DNA from: Bacteroidota bacterium
GTDB taxonomy: Bacteria > Bacteroidota > Bacteroidia > NS11-12g > UBA955
NCBI GenBank assembly: GCA_013205405.1
Contig: JABMMZ010000032.1
Location: forward strand, 1-49,977
Length of the DNA: 49,977 nucleotides
Direction: 5' to 3'
The position numbers and the translations under genes were made by a program. Under the pieces are notes generated by a model. It worked only from the letters and a program-made list of their open reading frames with translations, was not told where the DNA came from and did not search any database. Shown here piece after piece: positions 1-9,327 of this stretch; position 1 is the stretch's first letter; every line of letters begins with the position of its first letter.

Positions 1-3000
1 GGTGTAATAGTAAAATCGGCACCAGGCATGGGGTTGCTATACACTGTTTTAGATATTGAATCTAAACACCCATTATTAGTTGTAACAGAAAGAGAAACCT
101 TAAATGAATCTACTTTGGTATAAACATGACTAATAGAAGGAACCGATGCTGAGGTATTATCGCCAAATAACCAAGAGTAAACTTTTAGGGTATCCGTGTT
201 TTTAATAGTAGAATTACTGTTAAAATTAAATATATGATTCAAAAAACATTGTTCAGGATTATCTATTGTAAAGTTGGCAACAGGCATTGGATATAAGGTA
301 ACTGGTTTTACAATCGTGTCTTTACATCCGCCAATATTGGTGCTACTAATTAAGGTAATATTAAAGAAATTACTGTCTTTTAAATAGGTATGATTTACAA
401 ATTGAGAATTTATAGTACTTGAGTCGTCTCCATAATACCAATTATGACTCATCAATGTTCCGCCTAATACTGTTGAGGTAGCTTGTAGTGAAAAATTGTT
501 TCCTTTTAAGCATGATTTTAAATAATTACTTTTAAAGTTAGCAACTGGCATGGCATAAGTTCTTACTGGTTTTATCAAGGTGTCATTACAGCCTTCATTT
601 GAGGAAGCTATCAGTCTTGAATTATAAACTTGTGCATTGGCATAACTGTGTTGAACATTGTTAACTAAGTTAGCAAAAATATTATCTCCAAAGCTCCAGC
701 TATTTGTAAAGGTGCCTTTTTTAATAGTAGTAGTTGCTGTAAAATCAAATAGATTGCCTAGTCTACATTGTTTGTCATTATTAATGGTATAACTAGCTTT
801 CGGTTTAGGAAATACTGTAACTGTTTTTCTGGCAGTATCCAAGCAGCCATTATCACTAACAGACACATTGGTAACTATAAAAGTACTATCCTTGAAATAT
901 TTTTTTACAACATTATCAAATTGTAATGAAGAGGTTCCATCTCCAAAAAGCCATTTATTTGTAAATGTACCAGTTCCTGAAATGAAAGTATTTGAAGTAA
1001 ATACAAATGAATTTCCAGTAAGACATTGGCCCGTATCATTGATTAAAAAGTCTGTCCCTGCATGCGGATTCACATTCAAAGGAATGAAAGAAGTATCTTC
1101 ACATCCATTATCTCCATATACAATTAAGCCAGAATTGTAGGTATTTTCAGATAAATAAGTATGCGTTGGGTTAGGAATATTTAGCGCAATATTGCCATCA
1201 TCAAATAACCATTTATTGCCTGTAATAATACCAGATGCAAATGTTGAGTTGTCTGTAAAATTAAATGCATTGCCACGTAAACATTGATTGTCGATATTAA
1301 CAACATAAGTTGAAACAGGATTAGGAATGACAAATAAAGAATCGGTTAAAGTATCTTTACAATTATAATTGGATTGAAGAATCAAGCTTATATTGTATTT
1401 GCCATCAGCAGCATAATGATGCTCAATGCTATCTAAATTGCCATATTGGTTACCATCGCCCATTAGCCATGTTTTACCATAGGTGCCACTGGCAATACTC
1501 GAAGTATTTTTAAGTTTAAATAAATTATACTTGGCACATTGTATTATTTGATTGATAGTAAATGAGGGCGTTGGAGTAGGACGCACCGTTACAGTAGTTG
1601 TAACAGAATCTGCACATCCTTTATCAGAAATAGATTTCAATTCTATTGTAAAAGCACCATTACTAATATAAGTATGGTTTGTTGAATCAATTGCATTAGC
1701 AGAAGTCATATCGCCAAAATTCCAGTTATTGGTAATTGTCCCCGAAGCAATTGTAGATTTAGAGGCTAATCTAAAAGAATTATATTTAGAACATAGTTCA
1801 ATATCATAATTTCTGATAATTACTTTTGGTATTGGATTCACCTCAACTAATTGATATGTGGTATCATAACATGCATCAATGCCATCATCAGAATAGGTAA
1901 CTAATTGCACATTTCTGTTTCCAATTGTTGGATAAGTGTGGTGCACAGAATCTTTGCTGTCAAATGTAATTCCATTGCCTATATTCCAATTATTTATAAG
2001 AGGTAGGCCGTTAGTAATTGTAGAAGCAGATTCAAAAACAAAAGCATTATTTGTAATACATTGACTGGTGTCATTTGTTATAATTTGAGCAATTGGGTGT
2101 GCGTTTACAGCTACACTTAATGTGCCAGTATCTATACAGCCATTTGAATGGGTGTTGTATTGTTTTATTGCGAAAAATCCTGAAGTCAAGTATTTTTTGG
2201 TGAAAGAATTAACCCCATTAATATTGGCTCCACCATCGCCTGCATTCCAATTTTTAGCATTAATACTGCCAGTAAGAACAGTGGAGGTAGATGTTATTAT
2301 AAAACTATTTCCTCTTAAACATTGTATAGTATCATTAAACATAATTGATACATTAGGGCTTTCCTTTATTAAAACTTTTTTTGAAATGGTATCTTCGCAA
2401 CCTAAATTACTTACTACTTTAAGTTTGGGGTAATAAAAAGCATTATATGTTTTAAATTTATGGTTTGCAGTTAAAGTTGTTAAAGTGTCAGTACTACCGT
2501 CTTGCCATAGCCAAATATGCTTGCTAATACTGCCACTAAAATTAGAATTAGAAGTGGATGTGAAATTATATAAATTCCTTCTAAAACATTGGTTGTCATT
2601 TACAAAACTAAATGCAGCTTTTGGACCTGCTTTAATGTTTAATGTAGAATCGGACGTAAAGCAAGTATAGGCAGCATTTGTTGTGGTTACTCGCAATCTG
2701 TAATTGGAACTTGCTTTTAAGAAGCGAGGTATTCTCACTTTTATAGTTTTACCAATCGTATCAGTATAAGTTCTTAATGTAGTAGGTGAGCCAAATGCCC
2801 CTGCAGAATCAGATAACTGTATGCTAAAGATATTGCCTGTGTTGAAATAAATATTCTTTTTAGAAATGGTAACACTAATAGAATCTCCCGGGCAAATAGC
2901 AGTTTTAGGGCTGAATTTTACAGTAACTGTTTGCGCTAATTCAGCACCTACAGCAGTGCCGGGTTCTAAAGGTGCGTATTTTCTAGCTCTTAACCAATCA

Positions 3001-3902
3001 GCTGTTATGCTCCCAATTCCCGATACAGAAATACCCATGGCTACATGAACATTAGCTGATAATGCAGGAGTTGTAACTATATTCTGGTTTCCACCAGGAT
3101 AAATGCCTTGAGCAGCATTGGTAGCGCTCCACTTTAAATTCCAAACACCATTGGCCCTTGCCACACCTGAGTTATTATTGGCTGAAACATAACTAGCAGC
3201 AGATGCACTCACACTATTAGTGTTGAAATTATTGGAAGCACCTCCAGCTCCAGTAAATAATGAAACGCCAGCAAAAGTTCCTGAGTTTAGTTGGGCTATG
3301 TTGGGAATACTGCCGCTATTGGCAATGATTTTGGATTCAAGCGTTATCGGAGATGAAAAAGTTGGAACAGATCGGATGACATTGTCATTAGAAGCTGAAG
3401 TTGCAATACTAATTCTACCGCCTGCAAAACTTAATGTACCTGCTGCAGCTCCCGTTTTATAATTATTCCATTTTGAAACATTTAAGGACCCACTTGCAAA
3501 ATCATCGAAGAAAACAAAAGTACTATCGCCATTTTGAGCAGCATTGGCGCAAAAATTACCGTAATACATAAATATTTTTGAAGAACCACCGCCAGCCATA
3601 GATTTTAATTTTATCCAAATTACAGTAGTAGTAGTATTCAAATTGCTATCAATCCAATAATGTAAATTATTGCAAGTGCCATCTGTAAAGCGAATATCAT
3701 CGCCATTAGCTTTCATTTTTCCAACTGAAATTAAAGCTTGGGTATTGACAATTACCTTTATTTGAAAATTTGTGTAAGGGCCTGCATTTGGATTTGTAAC
3801 AGTTATATCTGTGCTATATTTCCAATTTGTTAGGCAGGTTGCGGCATCTACCTCAATCAAAAAAGCAATTGAAATGATACTAAATAGTAATTTTTTTATC
3901 AT
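1..3902 (-). CDS. Giant secreted PKD-repeat protein with N-terminal DUF2341-like domain (3' end outside window)
   Basis: The frame stays open from an ATG at 3902 to the left edge, giving over 1,300 residues without a stop. A signal peptide (MIKKLLFSIISIAFLIEVDA) comes first. Next is a DUF2341-like segment (about residues 25-115, with WKYSTDITV and FMYYGN) and a concanavalin/LamG-like stretch. From about residue 420, tandem PKD-like repeats of 86-90 aa run to the edge. Each has a Q-C-x3-N-x-F-x-F start, a W-x-F-G-D-G core and a closing N-G-C-x-D. I count ten repeat starts, near 2587, 2323, 2058, 1793, 1537, 1282, 1022, 765, 505 and 247. Such proteins are usually large adhesins exported by type IX secretion, but the C-terminal sorting domain would lie outside the window. 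The exact role is unknown; the domain calls are by eye. Confidence 0.85.
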   Translation of the reverse strand, partial: MIKKLLFSIISIAFLIEVDAATCLTNWKYSTDITVTNPNAGPYTNFQIKVIVNTQALISVGKMKANGDDIRFTDGTCNNLHYWIDSNLNTTTTVIWIKLKSMAGGGSSKIFMYYGNFCANAAQNGDSTFVFFDDFASGSLNVSKWNNYKTGAAAGTLSFAGGRISIATSASNDNVIRSVPTFSSPITLESKIIANSGSIPNIAQLNSGTFAGVSLFTGAGGASNNFNTNSVSASAASYVSANNNSGVARANGVWNLKWSATNAAQGIYPGGNQNIVTTPALSANVHVAMGISVSGIGSITADWLRARKYAPLEPGTAVGAELAQTVTVKFSPKTAICPGDSISVTISKKNIYFNTGNIFSIQLSDSAGAFGSPTTLRTYTDTIGKTIKVRIPRFLKASSNYRLRVTTTNAAYTCFTSDSTLNIKAGPKAAFSFVNDNQCFRRNLYNFTSTSNSNFSGSISKHIWLWQDGSTDTLTTLTANHKFKTYNAFYYPKLKVVSNLGCEDTISKKVLIKESPNVSIMFNDTIQCLRGNSFIITSTSTVLTGSINAKNWNAGDGGANINGVNSFTKKYLTSGFFAIKQYNTHSNGCIDTGTLSVAVNAHPIAQIITNDTSQCITNNAFVFESASTITNGLPLINNWNIGNGITFDSKDSVHHTYPTIGNRNVQLVTYSDDGIDACYDTTYQLVEVNPIPKVIIRNYDIELCSKYNSFRLASKSTIASGTITNNWNFGDMTSANAIDSTNHTYISNGAFTIELKSISDKGCADSVTTTVTVRPTPTPSFTINQIIQCAKYNLFKLKNTSSIASGTYGKTWLMGDGNQYGNLDSIEHHYAADGKYNISLILQSNYNCKDTLTDSLFVIPNPVSTYVVNIDNQCLRGNAFNFTDNSTFASGIITGNKWLFDDGNIALNIPNPTHTYLSENTYNSGLIVYGDNGCEDTSFIPLNVNPHAGTDFLINDTGQCLTGNSFVFTSNTFISGTGTFTNKWLFGDGTSSLQFDNVVKKYFKDSTFIVTNVSVSDNGCLDTARKTVTVFPKPKASYTINNDKQCRLGNLFDFTATTTIKKGTFTNSWSFGDNIFANLVNNVQHSYANAQVYNSRLIASSNEGCNDTLIKPVRTYAMPVANFKSNYLKSCLKGNNFSLQATSTVLGGTLMSHNWYYGDDSSTINSQFVNHTYLKDSNFFNITLISSTNIGGCKDTIVKPVTLYPMPVANFTIDNPEQCFLNHIFNFNSNSTIKNTDTLKVYSWLFGDNTSASVPSISHVYTKVDSFKVSLSVTTNNGCLDSISKTVYSNPMPGADFTIT

Positions 3903-3941
3903 TGAGATAATAATGAAATTGTTGTTATTAAAATTAATTTA

Positions 3942-3971
3942 CGAATTTACGGATAAAATTTAAAAATACAA
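3942..3971 (-). promoter_or_regulatory. Bacteroidota-type promoter for the PKD-repeat gene
   Basis: On the minus strand a TTG (3971-3969) is followed after 19 nt by TAAATTCG (3949-3942), close to the Bacteroidota -33/-7 pattern (TTTG, 19-21 nt, TAnnTTTG). The start codon is about 40 nt downstream at 3902. The element lies just beyond the re-framed stop of the Mur ligase (3975-3977). Inferred from spacing and consensus only. Confidence 0.5.
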
Positions 3972-3974
3972 AAC

Positions 3975-5305
3975 TTACCAGAGGGTTGCATTATCAAAGT
4001 TGCCTGAACTCATAAGAAGTAAGACACGTGGTTGGGCTAAAACGTTGCTTTTAAAATCTGAAATTTTTTCTACAAGTTCAGATGTTTCTGAAATAACTTC
4101 AATATTGTCGCCAAATCCCGACTTAATATCTGCTTTGTTTATTACTGCCATTTTTTTTGCTCAAATACATGTGGATTGAAATAAACAATAGATTGATCCG
4201 CTTTTTCCATACAATTTAAAAATTGAGGTAAAAAATCTTTGCTTAAACTGCTAAAAGTATGAAGTTCAAAAATGGCTAATATTTTACAATCGGCATATTG
4301 CTGTTTAACGGCATCTGCCGTGGCTTTAAGTTTGCTTGGTGAGTGTGCAAAATCTCTAAAAATTATTAAATCTTTGGTGTCTAATACCTTTTCAAGTCTT
4401 TTGGCTGTTCCTGCAAATGATTGCATGGCGGAATAAAATTCATCGTTACTAATTCCTATGCATTCACACAATAATTTAGCACCTTCCATATTTTGTAAAT
4501 TATGCTCACCAAAAATTTCTAATTCGTATTTTTTTTCATTTTCAATAACTACTTTATGGTTTATTATTTCAAATTTTGGCGTGGTATAAGCCTTATTTTC
4601 TATTGGGGTATTATTTGCAATTTTTTGAAGTTCAATATCTTCACTAAAGTAAATAAGCTTACCCTTAGGTAAAATACTGTTTGCAAATAATTCAAATTGA
4701 TGCACATAACCTTTAAAAGTTGGAAACACATTAATGTGGTCCCAAGCAATGCCTGTTATTTGTGCAAAATGAGGGTGGTATTTTAAAAATTTAGGAATAG
4801 GGTCTAAAGTAGATGTGAGGTATTCATCTCCTTCTATCACCATTAATGGCGCATCACTGAATTTTACCATCGTATCAAATCCTTCTAATTGCGAACCTAC
4901 TAAGTAATCAAAACTTTTATTCAAGGATTTTAGAACATGCATAATCATAGCTGTAGTAGTTGTTTTGCCATGACTGCCTCCTACTACTATTCTAATTTTA
5001 TCTTTAGAATGTTCGTAAACATATTCAGGAAAGCTATAAATTTTTACGCCTATTTTTTGCGCTTTTTCTAATTCAGGATTATCCGCTCTGGCATGCATGC
5101 CCAAGATTATAAAGTCTAAATTTTGGTTTATTTTATCTGGAAACCATCCAAATTGCTCAGGTAATATGCCTTTGACTTTTAATCTGCTTAAAGCAGGTTC
5201 AAAAATTTCGTCATCACTGCCTGTAATTGTATGACCTAAATTATGTAAAGCTAAAGCAATATTATGCATCACCGCTCCGCCACAAGCTATTATATGAATA
5301 TTCAT
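3975..5305 (-). CDS. mpl: Mpl-like UDP-N-acetylmuramate:tripeptide ligase, frameshifted near the 3' end
   Basis: Mur ligase of the Mpl (peptidoglycan recycling) type, which joins the recovered L-Ala-gamma-D-Glu-diaminopimelate peptide to UDP-MurNAc using ATP. Visible are the N-terminal Rossmann start (IHIIACGGAVMHNIA), the ATP loop GSHGKTTTT (residues 110-118), the IEGDEYLTS motif (about 157-165) and GIAWDHINVFPT (about 185-196), all typical of Bacteroidota Mpl. As written, the frame stops at 4142-4144 after 387 aa. One extra base in the A8 run (4151-4158, minus strand) would continue it through another 56 or so codons to a stop at 3975-3977. That extension contains VLLLMSSGNF, which matches the usual family C-terminus. 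I give the full extent. Frameshift error, pseudogene and slippage are all possible. Confidence 0.85.
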
Positions 5306-5318
5306 TTGTAATTTTTTT

Positions 5319-5348
5319 CAAAAATAATGTTTTTAGTTAAAACAACAA
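5319..5348 (-). promoter_or_regulatory. Promoter of the Mur ligase gene
   Basis: Minus strand: TTG at 5348-5346, a 19-nt spacer, then a perfect TAnnTTTG element (TATTTTTG) at 5326-5319. This is 14 nt upstream of the ATG at 5305, so the leader would be very short. Confidence 0.5.
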
Positions 5349-5436
5349 CTTATCGCCTATTCTATGGCAACTATCGAAAATGCAATTTTGTAGAAGTAAA
5401 ACAACCTTTTTTTGTTGATGAAATATTAAAAATAAT

Positions 5437-6345
5437 ATGAACGAAAACTTATTAGAAGTAAAAAATGTGTCTAAGTTTTTTACAGACAAAACAGCTTTAA
5501 ATAATATTAGTTTAGCTGTACCGAAAGGTTATATCTTTGGTTTGTTAGGTCCTAATGGGGCTGGTAAAACAACGCTTATTCGTATTATAAATCAAATAAC
5601 CCAAGCAGATATTGGTAGTGTTGAAATAAATGGTGAATTATTAAATCAAAAACATATTCGCAATATTGGCTATTTACCTGAAGAGCGTGGTTTGTATAAA
5701 AAATTAAAAGTGATTAAACAATTGGAGTACTTTGCCAAATTAAGAGGTCTAGGCACTACTGATGCTATACTTAAGTCTACAGAATGGCTAAAAAGAATGG
5801 AATTGTATGATGTAAGAAATAAAAAGATTGAAGAACTGAGTAAGGGAATGCAACAAAAAGTGCAATTTATTGTTTCTGTTTTACATAGTCCAGAGTTGTT
5901 AATTCTTGATGAGCCATTTAGTGGATTCGATCCTGTAAATGCTGAATTATTAACCCATGAAATATTGAGATTAAGAGCTAATGGGACTACAATTTTATAC
6001 AGCACGCATAGAATGGAAAGTGTTGAAAAACTTTGCGATTCAATGGCATTGATACACCAAGCAGAAAAAATATTGGATGGTAAAGTGTCTGAAATAAGAC
6101 AACAATTTTCAATTGGTAACTATGAGTTAATTGTTAATGGAAATTATACTCCCACATTAGAACATATAACGATTTTAAATTCTGAAATAAAAGATTTAAA
6201 TTATAGTAAACTTAGTTTATCATTAAAAAATATTTCAAATAATGATTTAATTCAAGATGTAATAAAACAGGCTGAGGTTATAGCTTTTAGTCAAAGTATA
6301 CCTAGTATCAATGATATCTTTATTAAATTAGTAACTCAAAAATAA
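5437..6345 (+). CDS. ABC transporter ATP-binding protein (NatA-like)
   Basis: Energises a membrane exporter together with the next gene. Features seen: Walker A GPNGAGKTT (residues 38-46), signature LSKGMQQ (135-141), Walker B LLILDEPFSGFDP (155-167) and the H-loop STHRM. The C-terminal 80 or so residues look like the DUF4162 extension found on NatA/gliding-type ATPases. At 302 aa it has normal length. The permease starts 9 nt after its stop, so the two form an operon. The substrate (sodium, drug or other) cannot be told from sequence. Confidence 0.92.
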   Translation: MNENLLEVKNVSKFFTDKTALNNISLAVPKGYIFGLLGPNGAGKTTLIRIINQITQADIGSVEINGELLNQKHIRNIGYLPEERGLYKKLKVIKQLEYFAKLRGLGTTDAILKSTEWLKRMELYDVRNKKIEELSKGMQQKVQFIVSVLHSPELLILDEPFSGFDPVNAELLTHEILRLRANGTTILYSTHRMESVEKLCDSMALIHQAEKILDGKVSEIRQQFSIGNYELIVNGNYTPTLEHITILNSEIKDLNYSKLSLSLKNISNNDLIQDVIKQAEVIAFSQSIPSINDIFIKLVTQK

Positions 6346-6354
6346 GATTAAATT

Positions 6355-7641
6355 ATGCATAATATTTTACTCATATTAAAACAAGAATATCTTACAAGAG
6401 TAAGTAAAAAATCATTTATCATTATGACGCTCTTGGGACCATTGCTTATTGCTGCTTTTTATGGGGCAATAGCATTTATAGCTGTTTCGGAGTTAAGTAA
6501 CAATGAAAAATTAAGTATAGCCATAAATGACAAGCATGATGTGCTTAATCATAAAATTGATACATCAAAAAGTATGAGTTTTGAGTTTGTAGACGATATA
6601 AAAGCGGCCAAGCAAAAGATAGAAACAGAAGATTTGAGTGCATTGTTGATTATTGAAAATGCTAAAGGTGATTCCATAAGTACAGTAAGTAAAAAAAGCT
6701 TATCGTTTAATGAAAAAAATCAATTAAGAGAAGTTTTATTCAATCAAATATTTAATTCAAGGCTAAAAAATAGTGGTATTTCTAAAGGAAGTATTGATAG
6801 TATGAAAGTTGATATTGTATTTAACTCAAGTTCTTTATCTGGTAAAAATAGTGCTACCGAAACGAAATCAATAGTGGGTTATATTGGTGCGTTTTTAATT
6901 TATTTATTTATTTTTATGTATGGTGTAATGATAATGCGAGGCGTAACCGAAGAAAAAAATAGCAGAATTATAGAGCTTATTATTTCGGCTGTAAAACCTT
7001 TTGAACTTATGATGGGTAAAATATTAGGAGTTGCCTTGGTTGGTTTAACACAATTTATTGCATGGATATTTCTCACAGGAATTTTATTAACCGTTATAGC
7101 TATTTTATTTGGGTTGCAGCATGCAGACGCATCTACTATTGCATCTGTTAAAGCTATACCACAATCGGGCGCGTTAGCTATTATGAGCAATTTTACAGCG
7201 CAATTGCAAAGTTTAGATTTTGTGAAAATTATTGCTGGATTTGTTATTTTCTTCTTTGGTGGTTTTTTATTGTATAGCGCATTGTTTGCAGCTATTGGTA
7301 GTGCGGTAGATAGTGATACTGAAACACAACAATTTATGTTTCCTGTAAGTATGCCTTTAATTTTCGGTTTGTTTATTGCTCAAATGGCGGTTATCAATAA
7401 TCCCAATAGTACTTTGGCAATATGGGCAAGTATGATACCTTTTACATCGCCTGTTGTAATGATGGTGCGCATTCCATTTGATGTCTCTTGGACTCAAATA
7501 CTGATGTCTGCAGTCATTTTGTTTTGTACTTTTATAATTATTGTATGGGTAGCTGCTAAAATATACAGAATAGGAATACTTAGTTATGGGCAAAAAGCAA
7601 GTTATAAGCAAATATGGAAATGGCTTAGAATGAAGGAGTAG
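6355..7641 (+). CDS. ABC-2 type permease (NatB-like)
   Basis: Membrane partner of the preceding ATPase. One transmembrane helix near residues 20-45 (FIIMTLLGPLLIAAFYGAIA) is followed by a large extracytoplasmic domain (about 50-170). Five or six helices follow, from about residue 175 to 410. The sequence MRGVTEEKNSRIIELIISAVKPFELMMGKI, split around residues 193-222, is the conserved cytoplasmic coupling stretch of ABC2_membrane_3/NatB permeases. Length 428 aa is normal. It converges on rlmH, only 25 nt away. Confidence 0.9.
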   Translation: MHNILLILKQEYLTRVSKKSFIIMTLLGPLLIAAFYGAIAFIAVSELSNNEKLSIAINDKHDVLNHKIDTSKSMSFEFVDDIKAAKQKIETEDLSALLIIENAKGDSISTVSKKSLSFNEKNQLREVLFNQIFNSRLKNSGISKGSIDSMKVDIVFNSSSLSGKNSATETKSIVGYIGAFLIYLFIFMYGVMIMRGVTEEKNSRIIELIISAVKPFELMMGKILGVALVGLTQFIAWIFLTGILLTVIAILFGLQHADASTIASVKAIPQSGALAIMSNFTAQLQSLDFVKIIAGFVIFFFGGFLLYSALFAAIGSAVDSDTETQQFMFPVSMPLIFGLFIAQMAVINNPNSTLAIWASMIPFTSPVVMMVRIPFDVSWTQILMSAVILFCTFIIIVWVAAKIYRIGILSYGQKASYKQIWKWLRMKE

Positions 7642-7666
7642 AATGTTGCCTTTTTTTAGGCAAAAT

Positions 7667-8134
7667 CTAATGATGATACCCTGTATTTTTAATAATAGTA
7701 AAAGCTCTAAAAAGTTGCTCGGCTAATATGACTCTAACCATTTGGTGGTTAAATGTAAGAGCAGATAAAGCAATACTTTCCCCTTTTAATTTAAGTTTTT
7801 TTTGTAAACCGTATGAACCGCCTATTACAAAAGTAAGTTTAGAACTTTCGTTCGATTTTTTATCTAAATACTCTGCAAAATTTTCAGAATTGAAAGTTTT
7901 ACCAATTTCATCTAAAAAAATTAAAGCACTTTTAGTTTGAGTATTATTTAAAATAAGTTCCGCCTCAGCATCTTTCAATTTATCTCTTGGTAGTTTGTTG
8001 CTATTTTTAACATCAGCAAGTTCAATTAATTCAAATTTACAATGTTTGGATAGGAGTGTTGTGTATTTTTCTAGTCCAATCTTTACATATTGCTCATTGG
8101 TTTTACCAATACAAATAATTGAAATATTTAACAT
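7667..8134 (-). CDS. rlmH: RlmH, 23S rRNA (pseudouridine1915-N3)-methyltransferase
   Basis: SPOUT-family enzyme that methylates pseudouridine 1915 in helix 69 of 23S rRNA on assembled ribosomes. The 155-aa protein matches the family size. It carries the SAM-binding FVIGGSYG motif (about 102-109) and the strongly conserved tail NHQMVRVILAEQLFRAFTII followed by YHH at the C-terminus. The gene stands alone on the minus strand between the convergent ABC operon and the OmpA-like pair. Confidence 0.96.
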   Translation of the reverse strand: MLNISIICIGKTNEQYVKIGLEKYTTLLSKHCKFELIELADVKNSNKLPRDKLKDAEAELILNNTQTKSALIFLDEIGKTFNSENFAEYLDKKSNESSKLTFVIGGSYGLQKKLKLKGESIALSALTFNHQMVRVILAEQLFRAFTIIKNTGYHH

Positions 8135-8159
8135 ATCTGATAATTTTATGATTACAAAA

Positions 8160-8185
8160 AAAAACGCCTAGCAATAGGCGTTTTT
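8160..8185 (-). terminator. Intrinsic terminator after the OmpA-like gene
   Basis: A perfect 11-bp stem (8160-8170 with 8175-8185, loop GCAA). On the minus strand it is followed by a T run (about 9 T). It lies between the OmpA-domain stop (8204) and the rlmH start (8134). Confidence 0.85.
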
Positions 8186-8203
8186 AAAATATTTTTTTAA
8201 ACT

Positions 8204-8803
8204 TTAGTTTCCAAGTATAGATAAAAGCTCATCTAATTTTGGCGTTAAAATTATTTCGGTTCTTCTGTTTTTAGCTCTTGCCTCCTGGGTATTGGCAATA
8301 TCTACAGGAAAAAATTCTCCTCTGCCGGCACTTGTAATGCGGGTGGCTAGTACAGCGCCTTTTGTGGTTAATATACGTGTAATAGAAGTGGCTCTTAAAA
8401 CACTTAAATCTAAATTGTCTTTAATAATTGGACTGCCTTTCATGGGTACATTATCTGTATGCCCTTCTACCAATATACTTACATCATTGTTTTGATTTAA
8501 TGCTTTTGCCAATTCAAGTAAAGCACTTTCGCCTTTGGTGTCTACATTGGTACTGCCCGATTTAAATAATAATTTTTCATCCATACTTACATATACTTTG
8601 CCATTGCGTGTTTCTACTGTTAAACCCTGATTAGCAAATCCCAATAAAGCTTTAGATATTTTATCTTTCAAAGCTCTTACTGCACTATCTTTGGCTCTTA
8701 GAATAGTTTCTAATTCGGCTACTCTAGCTTCACGTTTTTTAAGATTAGTTTCTGCTAAGGCTAAGTTTGAAGCTAAATCGCGGTTATTGTTTTGCGACAT
8801 CAT
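8204..8803 (-). CDS. OmpA-family peptidoglycan-binding domain protein (probably the C-terminal part of a split gene)
   Basis: The 199-aa product has a short coiled coil (about 5-45) and an OmpA C-terminal domain (about 65-190). It includes LLFKSGS, VEGHTDNVP and the LSVLRATS...GRGEF and NRRTEI blocks that bind diaminopimelate in peptidoglycan. It has no signal peptide of its own. Its ATG overlaps the upstream stop (TAATG, 8801-8805). In related Bacteroidota the lipoprotein coiled coil and this domain are one protein of about 280-340 aa. Reading upstream in this frame gives a few sensible codons (KEAKL) before the ATG. I infer a single gene broken by a +/-1 change, or a translationally coupled two-part protein. 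Confidence 0.85.
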   Translation of the reverse strand: MMSQNNNRDLASNLALAETNLKKREARVAELETILRAKDSAVRALKDKISKALLGFANQGLTVETRNGKVYVSMDEKLLFKSGSTNVDTKGESALLELAKALNQNNDVSILVEGHTDNVPMKGSPIIKDNLDLSVLRATSITRILTTKGAVLATRITSAGRGEFFPVDIANTQEARAKNRRTEIILTPKLDELLSILGN

Positions 8804-9201
8804 TAGTTTTGCTTCTTTTCGTTTAACTCAAGCTCTTTAGCTTTTAAATCTTCATTTTTTTTATTTAAATCGGTACTTAATTTCTCGTTTTCATAACGAT
8901 TGTTATTAATTATTTTTTGAGATATTTCTTCGCTTTGTTTATATAATTTTTGAGTTCTTTCAAGCGATGTGTAGCACTCTAATGAGTCGTCTTGCATTTT
9001 TTTTACAGCTAATTTTAGTTTGCTGTTTTGATTGGTTAAGGCATTTAGGCCAACAGTGGAAAACAGTAAACTATCGTTACAGTTTTTCTTATTTTTTTGG
9101 CAATCGTCATATTTTACTTGCAACTCGTCTAGCTTTCTTTGAGGCACACATGCATTTAAAAAAATAGAGACTGTTAGTATTGAGATTGAAATTTTTTTCA
9201 T
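8803..9201 (-). CDS. Lipoprotein with coiled coil (probably the N-terminal part of the split OmpA gene)
   Basis: The start chosen is MKKISIS at 9201; six codons further upstream are open but not signal-like. A lipobox (IFLNAC, Cys about 18 from this start) and a Lys/Glu/Asn-rich coiled coil to the end suggest an outer-membrane-anchored stalk. The opening CVPQRKLDELQVKYDDC resembles the start of full-length Bacteroidota OmpA-like lipoproteins. It ends at TAA 8805-8803, overlapping the next ATG. See the OmpA-domain entry for the split-gene reading. Confidence 0.75.
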   Translation of the reverse strand: MKKISISILTVSIFLNACVPQRKLDELQVKYDDCQKNKKNCNDSLLFSTVGLNALTNQNSKLKLAVKKMQDDSLECYTSLERTQKLYKQSEEISQKIINNNRYENEKLSTDLNKKNEDLKAKELELNEKKQN

Positions 9202-9280
9202 ACTTACAAAAGTATACACAAATATTTTTAGCTATACTATGATATTGTGAACAAAAAAAATGAAGTGTATAATTATATAG

Positions 9281-9313
9281 AAATAATATATCTACCGCCA
9301 TTCTTTCTTTGTT
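9281..9313 (-). repeat. Third copy of the peptidase-tail repeat (truncated)
   Basis: Reads NKERMAVDILF on the minus strand. It matches the tail at 10001-10051 (NKEKMAVDILFQDYGF) and the true peptidase end at 10713-10763 (NKEILAVNFLFSDYGF). It marks the distal edge of a tandem duplication and is no longer part of a gene. Confidence 0.75.
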
Positions 9314-9327
9314 TTTTTAAAACAAAT

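Noticed and set aside
868-3462. Several plus-strand ORFs of 60-103 codons
   Set aside because: They lie opposite the continuous PKD-repeat frame on the minus strand and have no start context or domain.
7643-7662. Short hairpin TTGCCT/AGGCAA after the ABC permease
   Set aside because: Only 6 bp and no T run after it on either strand, so terminator function is not supported.
9107-9301. A 64-codon minus-strand ORF starting MAVDILF
   Set aside because: Its start is the third copy of the duplicated peptidase tail and the rest overlaps the lipoprotein in another frame; it is a relic, not a gene.
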